A stretch of 64,000 nucleotides of DNA from Argyresthia goedartella (GCA_949825045.1 OX463829.1:24956715-25020714), one strand, 5' to 3'. Positions 52,925 through 64,000 are shown, counted from the stretch's first letter. The notes: generated by a model not told the origin, from the letters alone. Numbers and translations are program-made.

Positions 52925-54465
52925 ATGAAGTGCAAAATAAGTAGCGGTACTATTCCTGGACCAGAGCTGCTAACGTGCTCCACTTGTCTCCATCAGTTTC
53001 ACCATAATTGTCTGAATATGACAACGGCATACTACATGGGAAACTTATCAAAGCTAGCACTAGATTATAAATGCCCTATGTGCCAGGATGCTGCGGAAAA
53101 AGCACTGCTTCTGCGAGACCGGCTGCCGAAATCTCCCGCCAATAAATGCAGTTCTGCCCTCACTCCACGGACAGGGGAGGATAATGTAACATTGAGACCG
53201 CGACGGATAATTATCAGCAACAACCAGGACGAGTCAATCTTAGACGTGACTTCACAAAGCCTACCCAATACTGCGGAGAATGGCGAGGAAGTTAGGAAAT
53301 TGCGAGAAAATAACGACAGATTGCACTTAGAGCTCGACATGGCAAACAGCGAGATAGACAATCTCAGTATGGAAATATCAAATCTGAACGAAACCTTAAT
53401 AAAAACTAATAAAAAACTAGAACTCTGTAAAGCAGTAGGCCTTTGTGTATCAGGGCCATCTAAGAGCACATCAGGACCAACGTTCTTCTCACCCCAGTGC
53501 CGCAGAATCACTCCGAACATGGTACAGGTCGGGTTTCCACGTAAGACAAAAACGGAGTTTACGAGTGGAGTGGTAAAGCAAATGGACACAAATAATGCGA
53601 AACAGACAAAATATACGCAGCAAGAGATTTCAGTGCCCAAGAGAATACAATCAGCGTTTAAAGCCAATGATATACTTGCATCAATACTTATTGACAGCAA
53701 CGCAAATACGAACAGCCCCAATCACAGCAAAAAATGTCAACGACAAACGCAAAAGAAGCGACGTGTAATGTTCTAGCAGACGAACAAGGTAGAGGAATGT
53801 GCAGAATTCTACAGGAACTTTTGGGTAGAGAATTTATCGTAGAGTCGATAATAATGTCCAACGCTACTCTGGATCAAGTTCTAGGCTCATGTCATTCGCT
53901 TTGCAAGGATTATGGCAGCAATGATGTCATTGTCGTAATAGGAGGCTCAAATGACAAGGATCCGCTCAGAATGAAGTCTCTTTTATACTATAATCTTAGC
54001 CTTCTCTTACAATGTAAGGTAATTCTATGTAAATCCACTAAATGTAAGCACCTAAATGAAAAAATGGTCAACTCTAGTTTCAGGCATTTATGCTCTCGAT
54101 TTTCTCAAACCACTTTCTTGGAAATAAGCTATAATGATGAAACATATTATTTTGGGAAAGGTACACTCAACAAACAATACGCATGTAGACAGGTGTTAGG
54201 AGAAATTCTCAGAATTTTTAGAATTGATCACTGGCAGAACAATTTGTGTCTGACTCATACAGGATCGCAAATGGAGCGTCTTTGCTCGAGTACGACTCAG
54301 ACTAGTTTCCCTACCGAATTGCCTGCTTTGGTTAATGTAGAGACCCAGACGGACAATTTTGAAATTGATTATAATTGTACTACAGTTAATAAGATCAAAT
54401 ATATAAATAGCAATAATGTGACTGACAATGATAGCAATTTAAAAAATATTGATAATAATAATTAA
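52925..54465 (+). pseudogene. LINE-3 ORF1: PHD-like finger, coiled coil, SGNH-like domain; one frame break
   Basis: The N-terminus has a PHD-like finger: LLTCSTCLHQFHHNCLN and YKCPMCQ (C-x2-C, His, C, C-x2-C). A coiled coil follows at about 115-165 (RKLRENNDRLHLELDMANSE). The SGNH-like domain starts at a conserved (L)ADEQGRGM block and has DVIVVIGGSND, the GxND block. The two frames overlap at 53734-53776 and the switch from one to the other falls near 53770, a one-base loss or a -1 shift. This domain order is known for CR1-group ORF1 proteins. Confidence 0.75.
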
Positions 54466-54491
54466 TGATAAAAATTTAAATAATAATGTAA

Positions 54492-57409
54492 ATGAAAATG
54501 ATCATAATGAGAGAAACAAAAACAACATTTTTTTTCGTAAATAACTGTATAAATGTATTACAACAAAATATTGACGGCCTCATAAATAAATCGGACCTAT
54601 TGACTGTACACTTAGAGGAGCAAATAACAAATGGAGTATCATTTGGTATTATAGGAATTACAGAACACAATATGATTGACACCGATATCTACTCTTTGAA
54701 TGTTGCAAATTACACACTGGCCACATATTCTGCCAGGAGCACACGAAGTGGCGGTGCTGCTATACTAGTAAAACATGAACTTAAATATAATGCAATAGAT
54801 TTAGTGGACTGTAATATTCCTAATATAATAGAATGCTGTGGTATCACACTAACTGAGCACAATATAAATGTAATATGCGTATATAGAAAAGCGAAGTATG
54901 ATACAAAGACTTATAACATCTTCTTTAACAACATAGAGAAACTATTATCTAGACTTTGCCAAGGTAAGAGAAAAACTATTGTGTGTGGAGACTTTAATAT
55001 AGATCGACTTAAACGTAATAGAGTCTCGATTTATTTCGAAGATATTTTACAGAACTACAATCTAAAGCTCACATTCAATAAGCCAACACGTGTAAGCAGT
55101 GGCACATGTTTGGACAACTTCATCCATAATATCAAAGGCTGTAAGGGCGAGATAGTAGAGTTTGCGCTTTCAGACCATACAGGACAGTTACTAAAATGTC
55201 CAGTAAAACATTTCAACGTCCTCCAGAGTTGGTCAGTTTATAGACAAGACTACAGTTAAGATTACCTAAAGAAGTTCAAAGAGCACCTTTCAAGTCTCAG
55301 TTTCAGTGAGGTATTCAATAGCAACGATGCTAATGAGGCGTTTGCTGAGTTCCATAATACTTTTAAACTTTTGTATGATCTCTGTTTTCCTAAAATCAAG
55401 GTAAGGATCTCAAGCAACAAACGACCACAATGGGTATCGAAAGGTATCAAACAATGTACAAAAAGGAAGCGAGAGCTATTATGGAAATCTAGACTGCATC
55501 CAAACTAACAAAACAAACAAAGCTTTAAAACCTATTCAATAAGACTCAAAAAATAATAAAATTAACGCAAAAGTCCCAAAACGAATATCAAATAAAAACA
55601 TCAACTAATAAATCCAAAGCCACATGGAAAATAATAAATAATTATCACAACAATAAAACTAAACCAAAAAACTACATAAAACAAATAAAAATGGAAGATC
55701 ATCTTATCACTGATCCACATGAAATTGCACAGTCATTTAATAAGTTTTGCATCGATCAGACATCACAACAACGTCAAGCAAATGCCAAAAATAACCATAT
55801 AAAGATGTCTTTCAACCCCAACTCATTATTCCTAAATCCGACTACTCCATACGAGGTATATCAAATAATAAAAAATCTAAAAGACACAAACAGTACTGGA
55901 TATGACAATCTATGCACAAAAATTATTAAATACGTATCGGATTTAATAGCACTGGTTTTGAGCAGTATAATTAACCTATCGATACAACAGGGTGTATTTC
56001 CAGAGAAGTTGAAAACTTCGATTATTAGACCGCTCTTCAAGAAAAAAGACATGAGTTTCTATAGACCAGTTGCGCTCATCGCCATAATATCAAAGATCTT
56101 CGAAAGAGTAATTTATAATAGTCTCTACCAATATTTTGAGAAAAAATGTCTATTCGCAAAAGAACAGAAGGGTTTTAGAAAGGGTAAGACGATTGACATG
56201 GCCATTTATGATTTCTTAATGCAGGTAGTGACGTGTTTAGATAAAAAAATACCTATTTCAGCGTTGTACATGGACATGACGAAAGCAATCGACTTCGTCG
56301 ACCATGAAACACTAATAAACAAACTGGATGTTTACGGTGTACGAGGTAATGTGCTTGAACTTATTAAAAGCTACCTGAGTGACAGAACACAGTTAACACA
56401 GATTTCCAGAATATGTCAGAAAACAAAAACAGAAAATCAATACATATCAGGCCCGAGAACGGTTAAATGTGGCGTACCACAAGGTAGCGTATTAGGACCA
56501 CTACTATTCCTCATCTACATCAATGATCTCCCTATGTCAGTAAGTTACCCAATGGTATTATTTGCAGATGACAGTACGATGATTGCGGATTGTCGAGATG
56601 AAAATACATACGCATCTGAAATTAATAATTCCCTTAACGATACTATTGAATGGCTGAGCCGTAATAATCTGATAATCAATCTTGATAAAACTAACATAAT
56701 GACATTTAAAAATAATTACAATCAAATAACAAACACTCTTGACATCCACTATAATAATAAAAAAATTGACAAAATAAATGTATTCAAATTCTTAGGACTT
56801 AATATTGACTCACATCTGACATGGAAACCACAAGTAGAGCATGTTTGCAAAAAACTAAGTCAGTTTTCCTATGCTCTATATATGCTTGCCAAAGTTACTG
56901 GGCAATCAGCTTTATTAACCGTGTATAATGCTTTTGTCGCCTCGACTTTAAGGTATGGCATTATTTTCTGGGGCAACTCTACCGACAAAGATAAAGCTTT
57001 TAGAGCACAAAAACGGTGTATAAGGGCAATTTGTAAATTGAAACCTACAGACAGTTGCGTTCCTCATTTTAGAATGTTAGGTATATTGACATTGACATCA
57101 TTATATATTTATGAAACTGCTGTATTTGTAAAAACAAACTGGTGCTTGTTTAAGAAAATGAATAGTAAAAGAGATACTAAATTAAGTGCACCTCCCCGCT
57201 CTACTGCTTTATTCAGCAAAAGTATATTTGGTATGGCGCCAAAAGTATATAATAAGCTGCCTAAATCCATAAGAGACATTGAGCAACTTCATTCATACAA
57301 GGCTGGACTTAGATATTTCTTAATCAAAAAATCATACTATAAGTTAGAGGACTTCTTGGAGGACAAGTCAATCAAACGCAATATTATAAATATAATGATA
57401 GGTACATAA
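54492..57409 (+). pseudogene. LINE-3 ORF2: endonuclease-reverse transcriptase, broken in the linker
   Basis: Endonuclease (54492-55259): QQNIDGLINK, GITEHN, VICVYRKA, CGDFNIDR, ALSDHTG. The frame then has a TAA at 55257-55259, continues in frame to about 55506, and shifts within A-rich runs near 55510-55555. The reverse transcriptase (to 57409) is open: FYRPVALIAIISK, QKGFRKGKTIDMA, YMDMTKAIDFVDH, GVPQGSVLGPLLFLIYIND, LFADDSTMIA. Its first Asp block has Ile where Phe is usual (KAID for KAFD). Confidence 0.8.
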
Positions 57410-57964
57410 ATAGATAAGTAACATGACCAGAATAATAAATTTATTGTGAATCAAATTAATGCTCATTAACTCTTAAATGGGTGCTTACTTTTCTTGACAG
57501 CATGTTCCGGAAGGCATATACTTTTCGAAAAGAGAATGTAACTACAAAAAAGTTCTAATCAGAGTAAACTGAGGATCAGGATTTGTTTGCTATTTTAAAC
57601 CGTCAAGGCAAGGACTCAAAATACGTACCATCTAAACGGCAAACATTATCAAACGTCCATTAGCAAGAGTGACCCGTCGGATCGTATCCATCTGCTGTTT
57701 AATCCTTTGTCCTGGCTGGCTGCGAGCTGGCCAGCAGAGTGGCCAGTAATCCAATAGGTACAATGCATTTGTCTCGTCCGAACGACGGTAATCCTATTTT
57801 GCGGGGATTATTATCTTCCTCTGTATACACAAAAGGTGTTTGGCGTTAAAGCGTGGTCTAACTCTGGAAGTGGTTGATATCAGTGTTCTTACTTTCCGAA
57901 CTCAGTTTCGATTAATTCGAATTGAGTTAGCTATAGCAAACAAACCAACAGACAAACAAAAATT

Positions 57965-58128
57965 TACACACATTACTTCTGGCCCCACACTACGAAAACC
58001 CTGTGGCGTGGGAACCAGAAACAGCGACGTGCTGGGATCTGGGGTTTTTTTTTCTGTACCCCCAGCCGGGGATCGAACCCGGGACCTCTCGCATGGTAGC
58101 CACAACCACATCGCAACAGAGGTCGTGA
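57965..58128 (-). mobile_element. SINE-1 copy
   Basis: The minus-strand head is damaged (ACCTCTGTTGCGATGTGGTT), the B box is intact (GGTTCGATCCCCGGCTGGGG), and the body is short: the TTGGATGTTTATATG stretch is deleted. Confidence 0.8.
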
Positions 58129-58445
58129 AGACAAGACCACCGTCTTGGTTATAATCGAGATAATTATTCGCATAATGCCTGAGAAATCTCATAATACAGG
58201 CTGTTGTAAAGTTACGTCCTGTATGTCATATGAAAATGGGCTAAAAATATATTGGTTTGATCGATTTTACAACATGATATTGCCAGCTGGTACTAGGAAC
58301 ATAGTTTCTCAATAAAGCTATTATGTTCCTTAGACTATGGCTCTTGTTTGCCCATCATTTAGCCAAGTCATAAAACCTACCTATGTAAGTACCACTGTAT
58401 TAGCAATCGATACAATTTACAAACCCTAACAATTAACATTCCCAG

Positions 58446-58626
58446 ACAACACAAACGCCTCCTACATCACAGAAGAGGAAATTCTGATGTACCTGAGCTA
58501 CCTCTCCGGCCAAGAGACTAAGAACTATGGCTGCCTGTACCGACTCTCCTGTCAGAAGCCGAAGCAAGCCCAGCTGTACTCTTCGGGGGCTGAGCTGCTT
58601 CTGCAAGGAACTAAACTGATGCAGGG
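58446..58626 (+). CDS. Gene C, exon 3: first part of the Cys-containing domain
   Basis: Acceptor CATTCCCAG ends at 58445; donor CAGGG|GTAATT. Residues 156-215 are encoded: NTNASYITEEEILMYLSYLS, then GQETKNYGCLYRLSCQKPKQ and AQLYSSGAELLLQGTKLMQ. The first C-x5-C pair (C185, C191) is here. It is helix-prone and strongly hydrophilic on one face. An NAS sequon at 159 may be glycosylated. Confidence 0.8.
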
Positions 58627-58644
58627 GTAATTACAATCTCATGT

Positions 58645-58790
58645 CAACTTAATGTCCCCAACGAGGGGCAAAGGTATACGAATAAGATTAAGCTACAATC
58701 CATCACGCTGGCCTAGGCGGGTTGATGGAGAGGTTTTACGACTACTACTACCAATTAGCGATAGTAGCCGGGACTTACATCTTCATGGCC
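58645..58790 (+). mobile_element. SINE-3-associated repeat body
   Basis: CCCCAACGAGGGGCAAAGGT, CCATCACGCTGGCCTAGGCG and GCGATAGTAGCCGGGACTTA match 29985-30120 in the same orientation. 58800-59680 is otherwise unassigned. Confidence 0.55.
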
Positions 58791-59679
58791 GGACCACGCG
58801 ATGCGGTGCCGCACCGCACGCCGCACGAAACAGGGCGAATCAGGGTTAGTGGGAGATCCATTGGATCGCTGCCATGCAGAAACTTTTTTTTTACTAAGCT
58901 TTGAGCTTCACCACATTTGTTCTTCAAGAGTTTTAAGCATTTCTAACGTAGGCCACATTAAAAATATAGCTGCTGGGAGGGCAGAAGGGGATACAAGGAC
59001 CCGCCCGCCCACCTTCAATAAAAAATAAATGGCAAGTTTACCATCATTTTCGTTTAAACTCAAATTGCTGATATCGTTGCTGGTATAAAATTAATAAATT
59101 TCAATCATTTTCATAGTATTTTTTGGATACATCGTAAAAAAGTGAAACGTTTGCAATGATAATTTTGCTTTGAGAGCTAATAATTTTTGAATAGCAGAAA
59201 AATACTAAAACAAAAATTACTCTAGTCAAGCATTTTAAGCGTATTTTCAAATTTCAAAACCACCTTTTCAAAAAAATATTTAAAAAAAACTATTTACCTC
59301 CAAGTGGTGGTAGGTGGTGGTGGTGGACTCACGGTAGGAGGCGATCAGAGTACCTATCTTACAAAATGGTCTATATTATCAGATCCACAATTATTATTAT
59401 TATTATTGTTGTAAATAAAAGCAGCTATTAGCTGTAAGATGAATTGCTGGTTTCCAAGCCACACTTCTGAGATCATTGTTTCCCAAGTGCGGACTTGACA
59501 GAGCTTCTCATAGTATGATAATACTTATTATAATATGATACTATTACGTGTATGAGGGCAGTATTTGTATGATGGTCATGAATTTAGGTCCTTATTAATT
59601 TTGACATAACCAAGAAACTTTTTTAAAAAAGAAAACATAATTCAGCCATGTGTTGTCATAATATACAACCAATTACAGG

Positions 59680-60885
59680 TGATGAGGTTCATTGCGCTCT
59701 TCGCTCAATGAAGTTCAACGAGAGTCCGGGCCAATACGGCATATCAACAGTAGTGCTGAATTTGGGCTCCCACACGTTATTTTTTTCAACTCTCTAATGC
59801 ACACCGGCCGATTCCCACGCAAAATATTGCTGCCCAGAGATAATCCGGAGAGGGTGAGAGATCAGATATCGGCAACTACGGTCCTATCAGCCTTATGTCC
59901 CACCTGTACCGACTATTTATCAAATTGATAGAATTCTGTATATAGCCTATTTAAACAAACTCTGCAACCCGAGCAGGTTGGGTTTCGCTCCATTATGTTA
60001 ACTAAGGACCATTAATCAGATCATTGAGAAGTACAAGGAACATATTCTCCCACTCTACGCTGCTTTCTTCGACTTTTATAAGGCGTTTGATAGTACGAGA
60101 TGAATCCATAATAGGAGCTCTCCATAATCAAAATATAATCAACTTCAACTACATCAACCCATGTATTTTTTTGTCCGGTCTATTAGTCAGCGAATCCCTG
60201 GACCTTCCTTTTAATTGAACGGGGTGTCATCAAGTAGTGCGATTCTCTCTCACCAAAGCGTGTTGGGAAGTACCAGGACACTAGGGCCAAAATGGAACAG
60301 CAGAGGAATTGAAGTCGGAGAAGTGAAGCTCATAAACCTTCGCTTCGCGGACTTAAGTTTTCAGCTTCTGAGCTACATTCGATGCTGCTAGAACTCAGCA
60401 ATGCAAGCCTCGAAGTGGGACCTGGCATGAATATGTCGAAGACCAAGTAAATGTCTAATAGCAAGGAGCATGCGGTAGACCGGGATGGGGTGAGAATTGA
60501 TAAGTCCAGGAATGTATCTACCTAGCTCTCTTTCCAAAAACGCTTCGACCACGCATGGTAGAAGTTTTAGTAAATGAAGCGAGTCCTTCCGATGTATCTT
60601 AAAACGTAAGCTCGACGTTTCTTAATTAAACGTAAATTATCGATGTAGCTCGGAGGCTTCCGTGGGCCAGCCAAGTTGCTCGAATCATATGAACCGTAGG
60701 GACAATAGAGCCACTGCATGGTTTCCAGAAAATGCTAAGAGGAAGCGTGGGTGACCCAAGAAGAGATGGGGGAGGGGAGGTGTGCTAAGTCTTTGGGATG
60801 ATCACTGGTGGATGACCGCCCAGGACCGCCAAGAGTCAAAAAGGGGGGAGAGGCCTTTGCCCTGCAGCGCGGGTCTGTAAAAATG
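59680..60885 (+). pseudogene. RTE-type LINE ORF2, heavily decayed
   Basis: Pieces in shifting frames read GDEVHCALRSMKFNESPGQY, then YGPISLMSHLYRLFIKLIE, LRTINQIIEKYKEHILPLYA with FFDFYKAFDS (first Asp block), then LLELSNASLEVGPGMNMSKT, and a final stretch typical of the RTE C-terminus. Many stops and shifts; the ADD block is lost. Sense to gene C, in intron 3. Confidence 0.75.
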
Positions 60886-61234
60886 AACTCCTTATCTCAG
60901 CCAAATCCATTGTGATACATTGGATCAATAGCAGATCAAAAATCTCTTTTTTATTTATTCCACGTGGTGGTCATATTCCCAATTTTTGGAACTCTTGTAT
61001 TAAGATCAAATGTAGTCTTCGGCCTGTGGTTTTTTTCAAGCTATTAGGTTCATAGTCATCCCAAATTTCGTCCAAACGTGAAACAGTGGCTAATTCGAGT
61101 TTTATAAAGGGAAAAAAACAGCATATTCGCAAAACGTTTGTTTAAGCCTGGATCAACATGTGCACTATAGCTGGATACTGTACTTCTGGAAGGCTCAGGA
61201 CATTAGTCATATATTGTTAGGCAGTTTAGTACCT

Positions 61235-61262
61235 ACTAAACCAAGCTGACCTCAGCTTGGTT
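61235..61262. repeat. Short hairpin
   Basis: ACCAAGCTGA and TCAGCTTGGT are exact inverted arms around a few bases. The rest of 60890-61690 shows nothing. Confidence 0.6.
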
Positions 61263-61689
61263 CTTGATCGCATCGCATCTTGGACACAGCCAAAGCTGAT
61301 GTTAAGTTGATTTTCAAATTGTACAGGCAATGTACAACTTGCTGAAAAGTATAGCAATGTCAAGCGAAGTCCAGGCGAAGCCGACGAAACTCCGTCGCAG
61401 CGGTAGAGTCGCCACTGCATGTTTCAGTTTTTTTTGGCGAACTTTTTGTAAAAGGCGGTTCTTGGAATTTTTTTATTATCTATTATAATCTGCATAAAAT
61501 AAAGTTTTCTGTTTATTTTTTCCTGCCATTAAAAGGTGATTTATTAGGTTGAAAGCAAAAAAAAACATTGCAAACATTTACTTTATTACGATTTACACAA
61601 AAAGTTTATCTGAAAATGATTATAATAAATATCAGAAATTATTTCCACATCCTCAAGCAATACGAAAATGATAGCCAGCTGGAAACGTA

Positions 61690-61795
61690 TAGATTTTAAT
61701 TTAATTTAATTTGTAGCATCAGTTCGGATTCAAACCTGCATCTCCTGCACGGTAAGCAAGCGTCAAGCCCACTAGACCTCGGAGCTCTTACTACT
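61690..61795 (-). mobile_element. SINE-3-like head
   Basis: Minus strand GAGCTCCGAGGTCTAGTGGG and GGTTTGAATCC as A and B boxes, as in 30563-30622 and 46500-46592. 61800-62129 is unassigned. Confidence 0.65.
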
Positions 61796-62129
61796 TACTT
61801 GATTTAAATATGAGTAGTTCAAAAACCTGTATAATAACTTACTATAACCCAAATGAAGGAGTTTATTAAGTGTTGCTAGTCTCTTCTGTAGGCTGTATCT
61901 TCGGTATAACCTGCTGTTGTAGAAATTGAACGATGGAAGTTGCACGATTTCTAGCTTAATTGCGATGCGGTAGAGCCTAAGTTGAAGTCTGATGTTTATC
62001 GAAACTAGGTTCTTTCGGATTATTGCCCAGATACTTATCCCTTCTGAACTTTGTATCTTGTTTGACTTTTTAGGGGAGTGAGTAACAAATTTACTATGTG
62101 CAAATGTATTGTTATGTCTCTCACTTCAG

Positions 62130-62241
62130 GAACAGTAACCAGTTGGAAGACTACGAGGAGATCTTGCAAGGCATCAAGCAGGCGGCCGCGTGGGGAGAAC
62201 TCTACATGCCATGCGACACCAAATATATGTGTGGCGAGTAA
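62130..62241 (+). CDS. Gene C, terminal exon
   Basis: Acceptor CTCACTTCAG ends at 62129. The exon supplies the last base of Gly216, then NSNQLEDYEEILQGIKQAAA and WGELYMPCDTKYMCGE, with TAA at 62239-62241. The second C-x5-C pair (C244, C250) lies next to the end. No canonical poly(A) signal is seen soon after the stop. Confidence 0.8.
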
Positions 62242-62396
62242 ATAAGTACATATGCCACTTACTTACAAACGATTCGAGCCTCTACCATACCGGATGAGAA
62301 GCGGTGTGACCTACATGAGAAGGTAGAACTAGAAAAATCACAACTCACATACATAATATGTGTATGTAGCTCCGCCAAAAGCTCTGGCCATTAACT

Positions 62397-63060
62397 AAGG
62401 GCCGGCATTCAATCAATTGGCTAAATGTCCGTCGGGAAAATAACTAAACGAAACGTTTGACCACTTGCCTAAACGTGGCTAGGCAAATAATTAATACAAG
62501 ACGGATTGGTCTTGCACAATGGTATCGCCTCGCTCCATTCCTCTTCGTTCGGCTCCAGGTTGTACATAAAGTTGTGACCTAACATAACCTAGTTTTAGTA
62601 GATATTCGGATAGAAAGTGGCCTATATCGAATTTCGGCTAAATTGACTCTGTTTTTTTTTTTTTTTTTTTTAATTTATCTACCAAATTGAGAAAAACATC
62701 TTAATTATATACATTTACATCACATAAACCACGGAGGTTTGTGCGTGATGCTGGAATTCGTGCGAACAGGGTACAATCATTAATTATTAAATATTTTTTT
62801 ACATTCTACATGGGTACATGGGCATTTCGTAATGTATCGTGCAGTTACGTTACATTACGAAATACCCAAGTTGTTTGTATTTATTATAAATCAGCTGTTG
62901 CGTAGACGCCATCTTGCAAAAACGAATTGGGCCGGTTCTCTATTCCTCTAAATCAATTGACTGACTTTCAGTTAGGCTGGTTGTTCAACGTTGCCAACGA
63001 TGCTTTATTTAATCAAAGGATATGCCATTTGCATGAATGCCAGTCCTTAATAAACGGCTC
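62397..63060. mobile_element. Probable TIR element, about 660 bp
   Basis: GGCCGGCATTCAATCAATTG near the left and the inverted GCATGAATGCCAGTCC near 63030-63050 resemble diverged inverted ends. Inside, GGGCATTTCGTAATGTA (about 62820) pairs with TACATTACGAAATACCC (about 62853). A poly-T run lies at about 62651-62671. No gene. Confidence 0.4.
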
Positions 63061-63144
63061 GGACTATTAATAAAGTGCCTCATTTAACCAAATGGCGAAG
63101 AACGTATGGATTTAATAATGACACACCTAACTACAGGTGCATTA

Positions 63145-63500
63145 AAATGGCTTGTGTTTAAACGATTACCAAAAAATTCGAAAATTTACTACCAATAAAT
63201 TTGAAATGACTGCCAAAATGGATGGATATCCACCAAATTAAGTTTGGATAAATGATCACCAAACTTCTTTTTGTGTTTTGTGTACTTAAGTTAATTTTTT
63301 AAGATTTTTTTGTTGTTCTTACATGTTTAACCTAACGCGAAGGGTACAAGGGGCTTCGCTTTGCTCACCCCCTTTATTTACCCTTCACCTAAGCTACCGC
63401 AGTATTTTGCCCTGATATTTTCTGCAACTTTTGGTGGTCATTTAGCCATTTTGGATAGGAAAAAAATATTTTGGTGGTCATTATATTTATTGCCCATTAA
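63145..63500 (-). mobile_element. Modular MITE, arm type G, core copy 10
   Basis: GTTTAAACGATTACCAAAAA starts the left arm, GGATAAATGATCACCAAACT follows; core GTTGTTCTTACATGTTTAAC, CTTCGCTTTGCTCACCCCCT, CACCTAAGCTACCGCAGTAT; right arm ends at TTATATTTATTGCC. Confidence 0.75.
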
Positions 63501-63956
63501 AATTAAACTGTATGGCTATACTATATGTACTGTACGTCCCGCCAAGGTCATTTTGGGTGGCCCGCCTGGCATACTTAAGTTGTCCACCACTTAAAAATGG
63601 TTTTAACATTTTTGTATAGAGACTGTCATACCTACATTACGATATTTTGAAACAAAATATTTTAGGGCCGGAGATAAAACCGCTGTCACTCGATATGAAT
63701 ACAACAACTTTGCGAGAAATTTGAGTTCAAAGTGCACACACAATTAGGCTATATTAAATAAATTCATCGAGGTTTAGCAGTCAGTGCACGCAGGGATTAC
63801 TTTTTACTAGACTTGCTAGCTATGTTAAATTTCTTGTAACAGACCTTGTAGTTCGCCTTGCAATCTATGTTAATCTTCAGGAATGTATGTCTAGTATAAT
63901 TTAGGGCCGGCTTGTGCTGCCTTTGATAACAGGTAACTCTTTATAAAAGGCCACCC

Positions 63957-64000
63957 TCATAATAGTAGTTTATGAAACTGTTGCATAATGAGGGGTATTA
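63957..64000 (+). mobile_element. Start of a MITE related to 19245-20164, cut by the window edge
   Basis: TAATAGTAGTTTATGAAACT with GTTGCATAATG matches the terminal repeat of that family; the remainder lies beyond the window. 63500-63955 has no call. Confidence 0.5.

Larger units (their letters stand above)
52740..57420 (+). mobile_element. LINE-3: Jockey/CR1-group non-LTR retrotransposon, full span but broken
   Basis: A 5' UTR of about 185 bp, ORF1 (52925-54465), ORF2 (54492-57409) and an ill-defined 3' end. Architecture matches LINE-1, but residues differ widely, so this is another family. Sense to gene C. I see no duplication at its borders. 57420-57960 is unassigned. Confidence 0.8.

Noticed and set aside
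40383..53721. Antisense ORFs of up to 218 residues over LINE ORF1 regions
   Set aside because: Shadows of the coding strand; Ser-rich translations of reversed coiled-coil codons.
4300..58130. tRNA genes at the many GGTTCGA-type B boxes
   Set aside because: Each sits in a repeated unit with a shared non-tRNA body and tail, and the cloverleaf arms do not pair well; these are SINE heads.
58652..59028. Small plus-strand ORFs after gene C exon 3
   Set aside because: They lie in the SINE-3-associated repeat and intron sequence; no conserved protein.

Overview
The window reads as nuclear DNA of an insect, most likely a moth or butterfly. The basis is AT-rich sequence, short GT/AG-bounded exons far apart, and dense repeats of kinds I associate with Lepidoptera: tRNA-headed SINEs, many 3'-end scraps of non-LTR retrotransposons, foldback MITEs, and a repeat that begins GGGTTCCGTACCCGAAGGG and ends CTTGGCCGGTTTT. 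The species call is inference. There are no operons, rRNA genes, CRISPR arrays or viral genes.

Host genes are few. Gene A (+) enters from the left; its last two exons (952-1081, 5308-5408) encode the end of a multi-span membrane protein. Gene B (-, 5823-7481) is one long open exon for a 552-residue secreted or membrane-anchored protein and converges on gene A, with poly(A) signals about 30 bp apart. Gene C (+) spans about 29.5 kb as four exons (32759-33100, 37013-37136, 58446-58626, 62130-62241). They join in frame to a 252-residue protein with a signal peptide, one hydrophobic segment and two C-x5-C pairs. None of the three has a function I can name.

The rest is mobile DNA. 7.6-32.6 kb between genes B and C is a repeat field: SINEs of three tRNA-headed families, MITEs of several families, two minisatellites (50-bp unit at 20.5 kb, 16-bp unit at 23.6 kb), a THAP-domain remnant at 26.0 kb, and LINE 3' fragments. 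The 21.3-kb second intron of gene C holds three large non-LTR retrotransposons, all in the same direction as the gene: LINE-1 at about 40.1-45.4 kb (nearly intact; one extra A in an A-run breaks ORF2), LINE-2 at 48.0-51.93 kb (5'-truncated, likely target-site duplication, three premature stops), and LINE-3 at about 52.74-57.4 kb (PHD-like plus SGNH-like ORF1, several frame breaks). The third intron holds a decayed RTE-type LINE.

The most unusual pattern is a conserved core of about 100 bp, itself a partial foldback, found ten times in the window and flanked by at least four unrelated sets of arms. This looks like a modular family of non-autonomous elements that keeps its centre and exchanges its ends.
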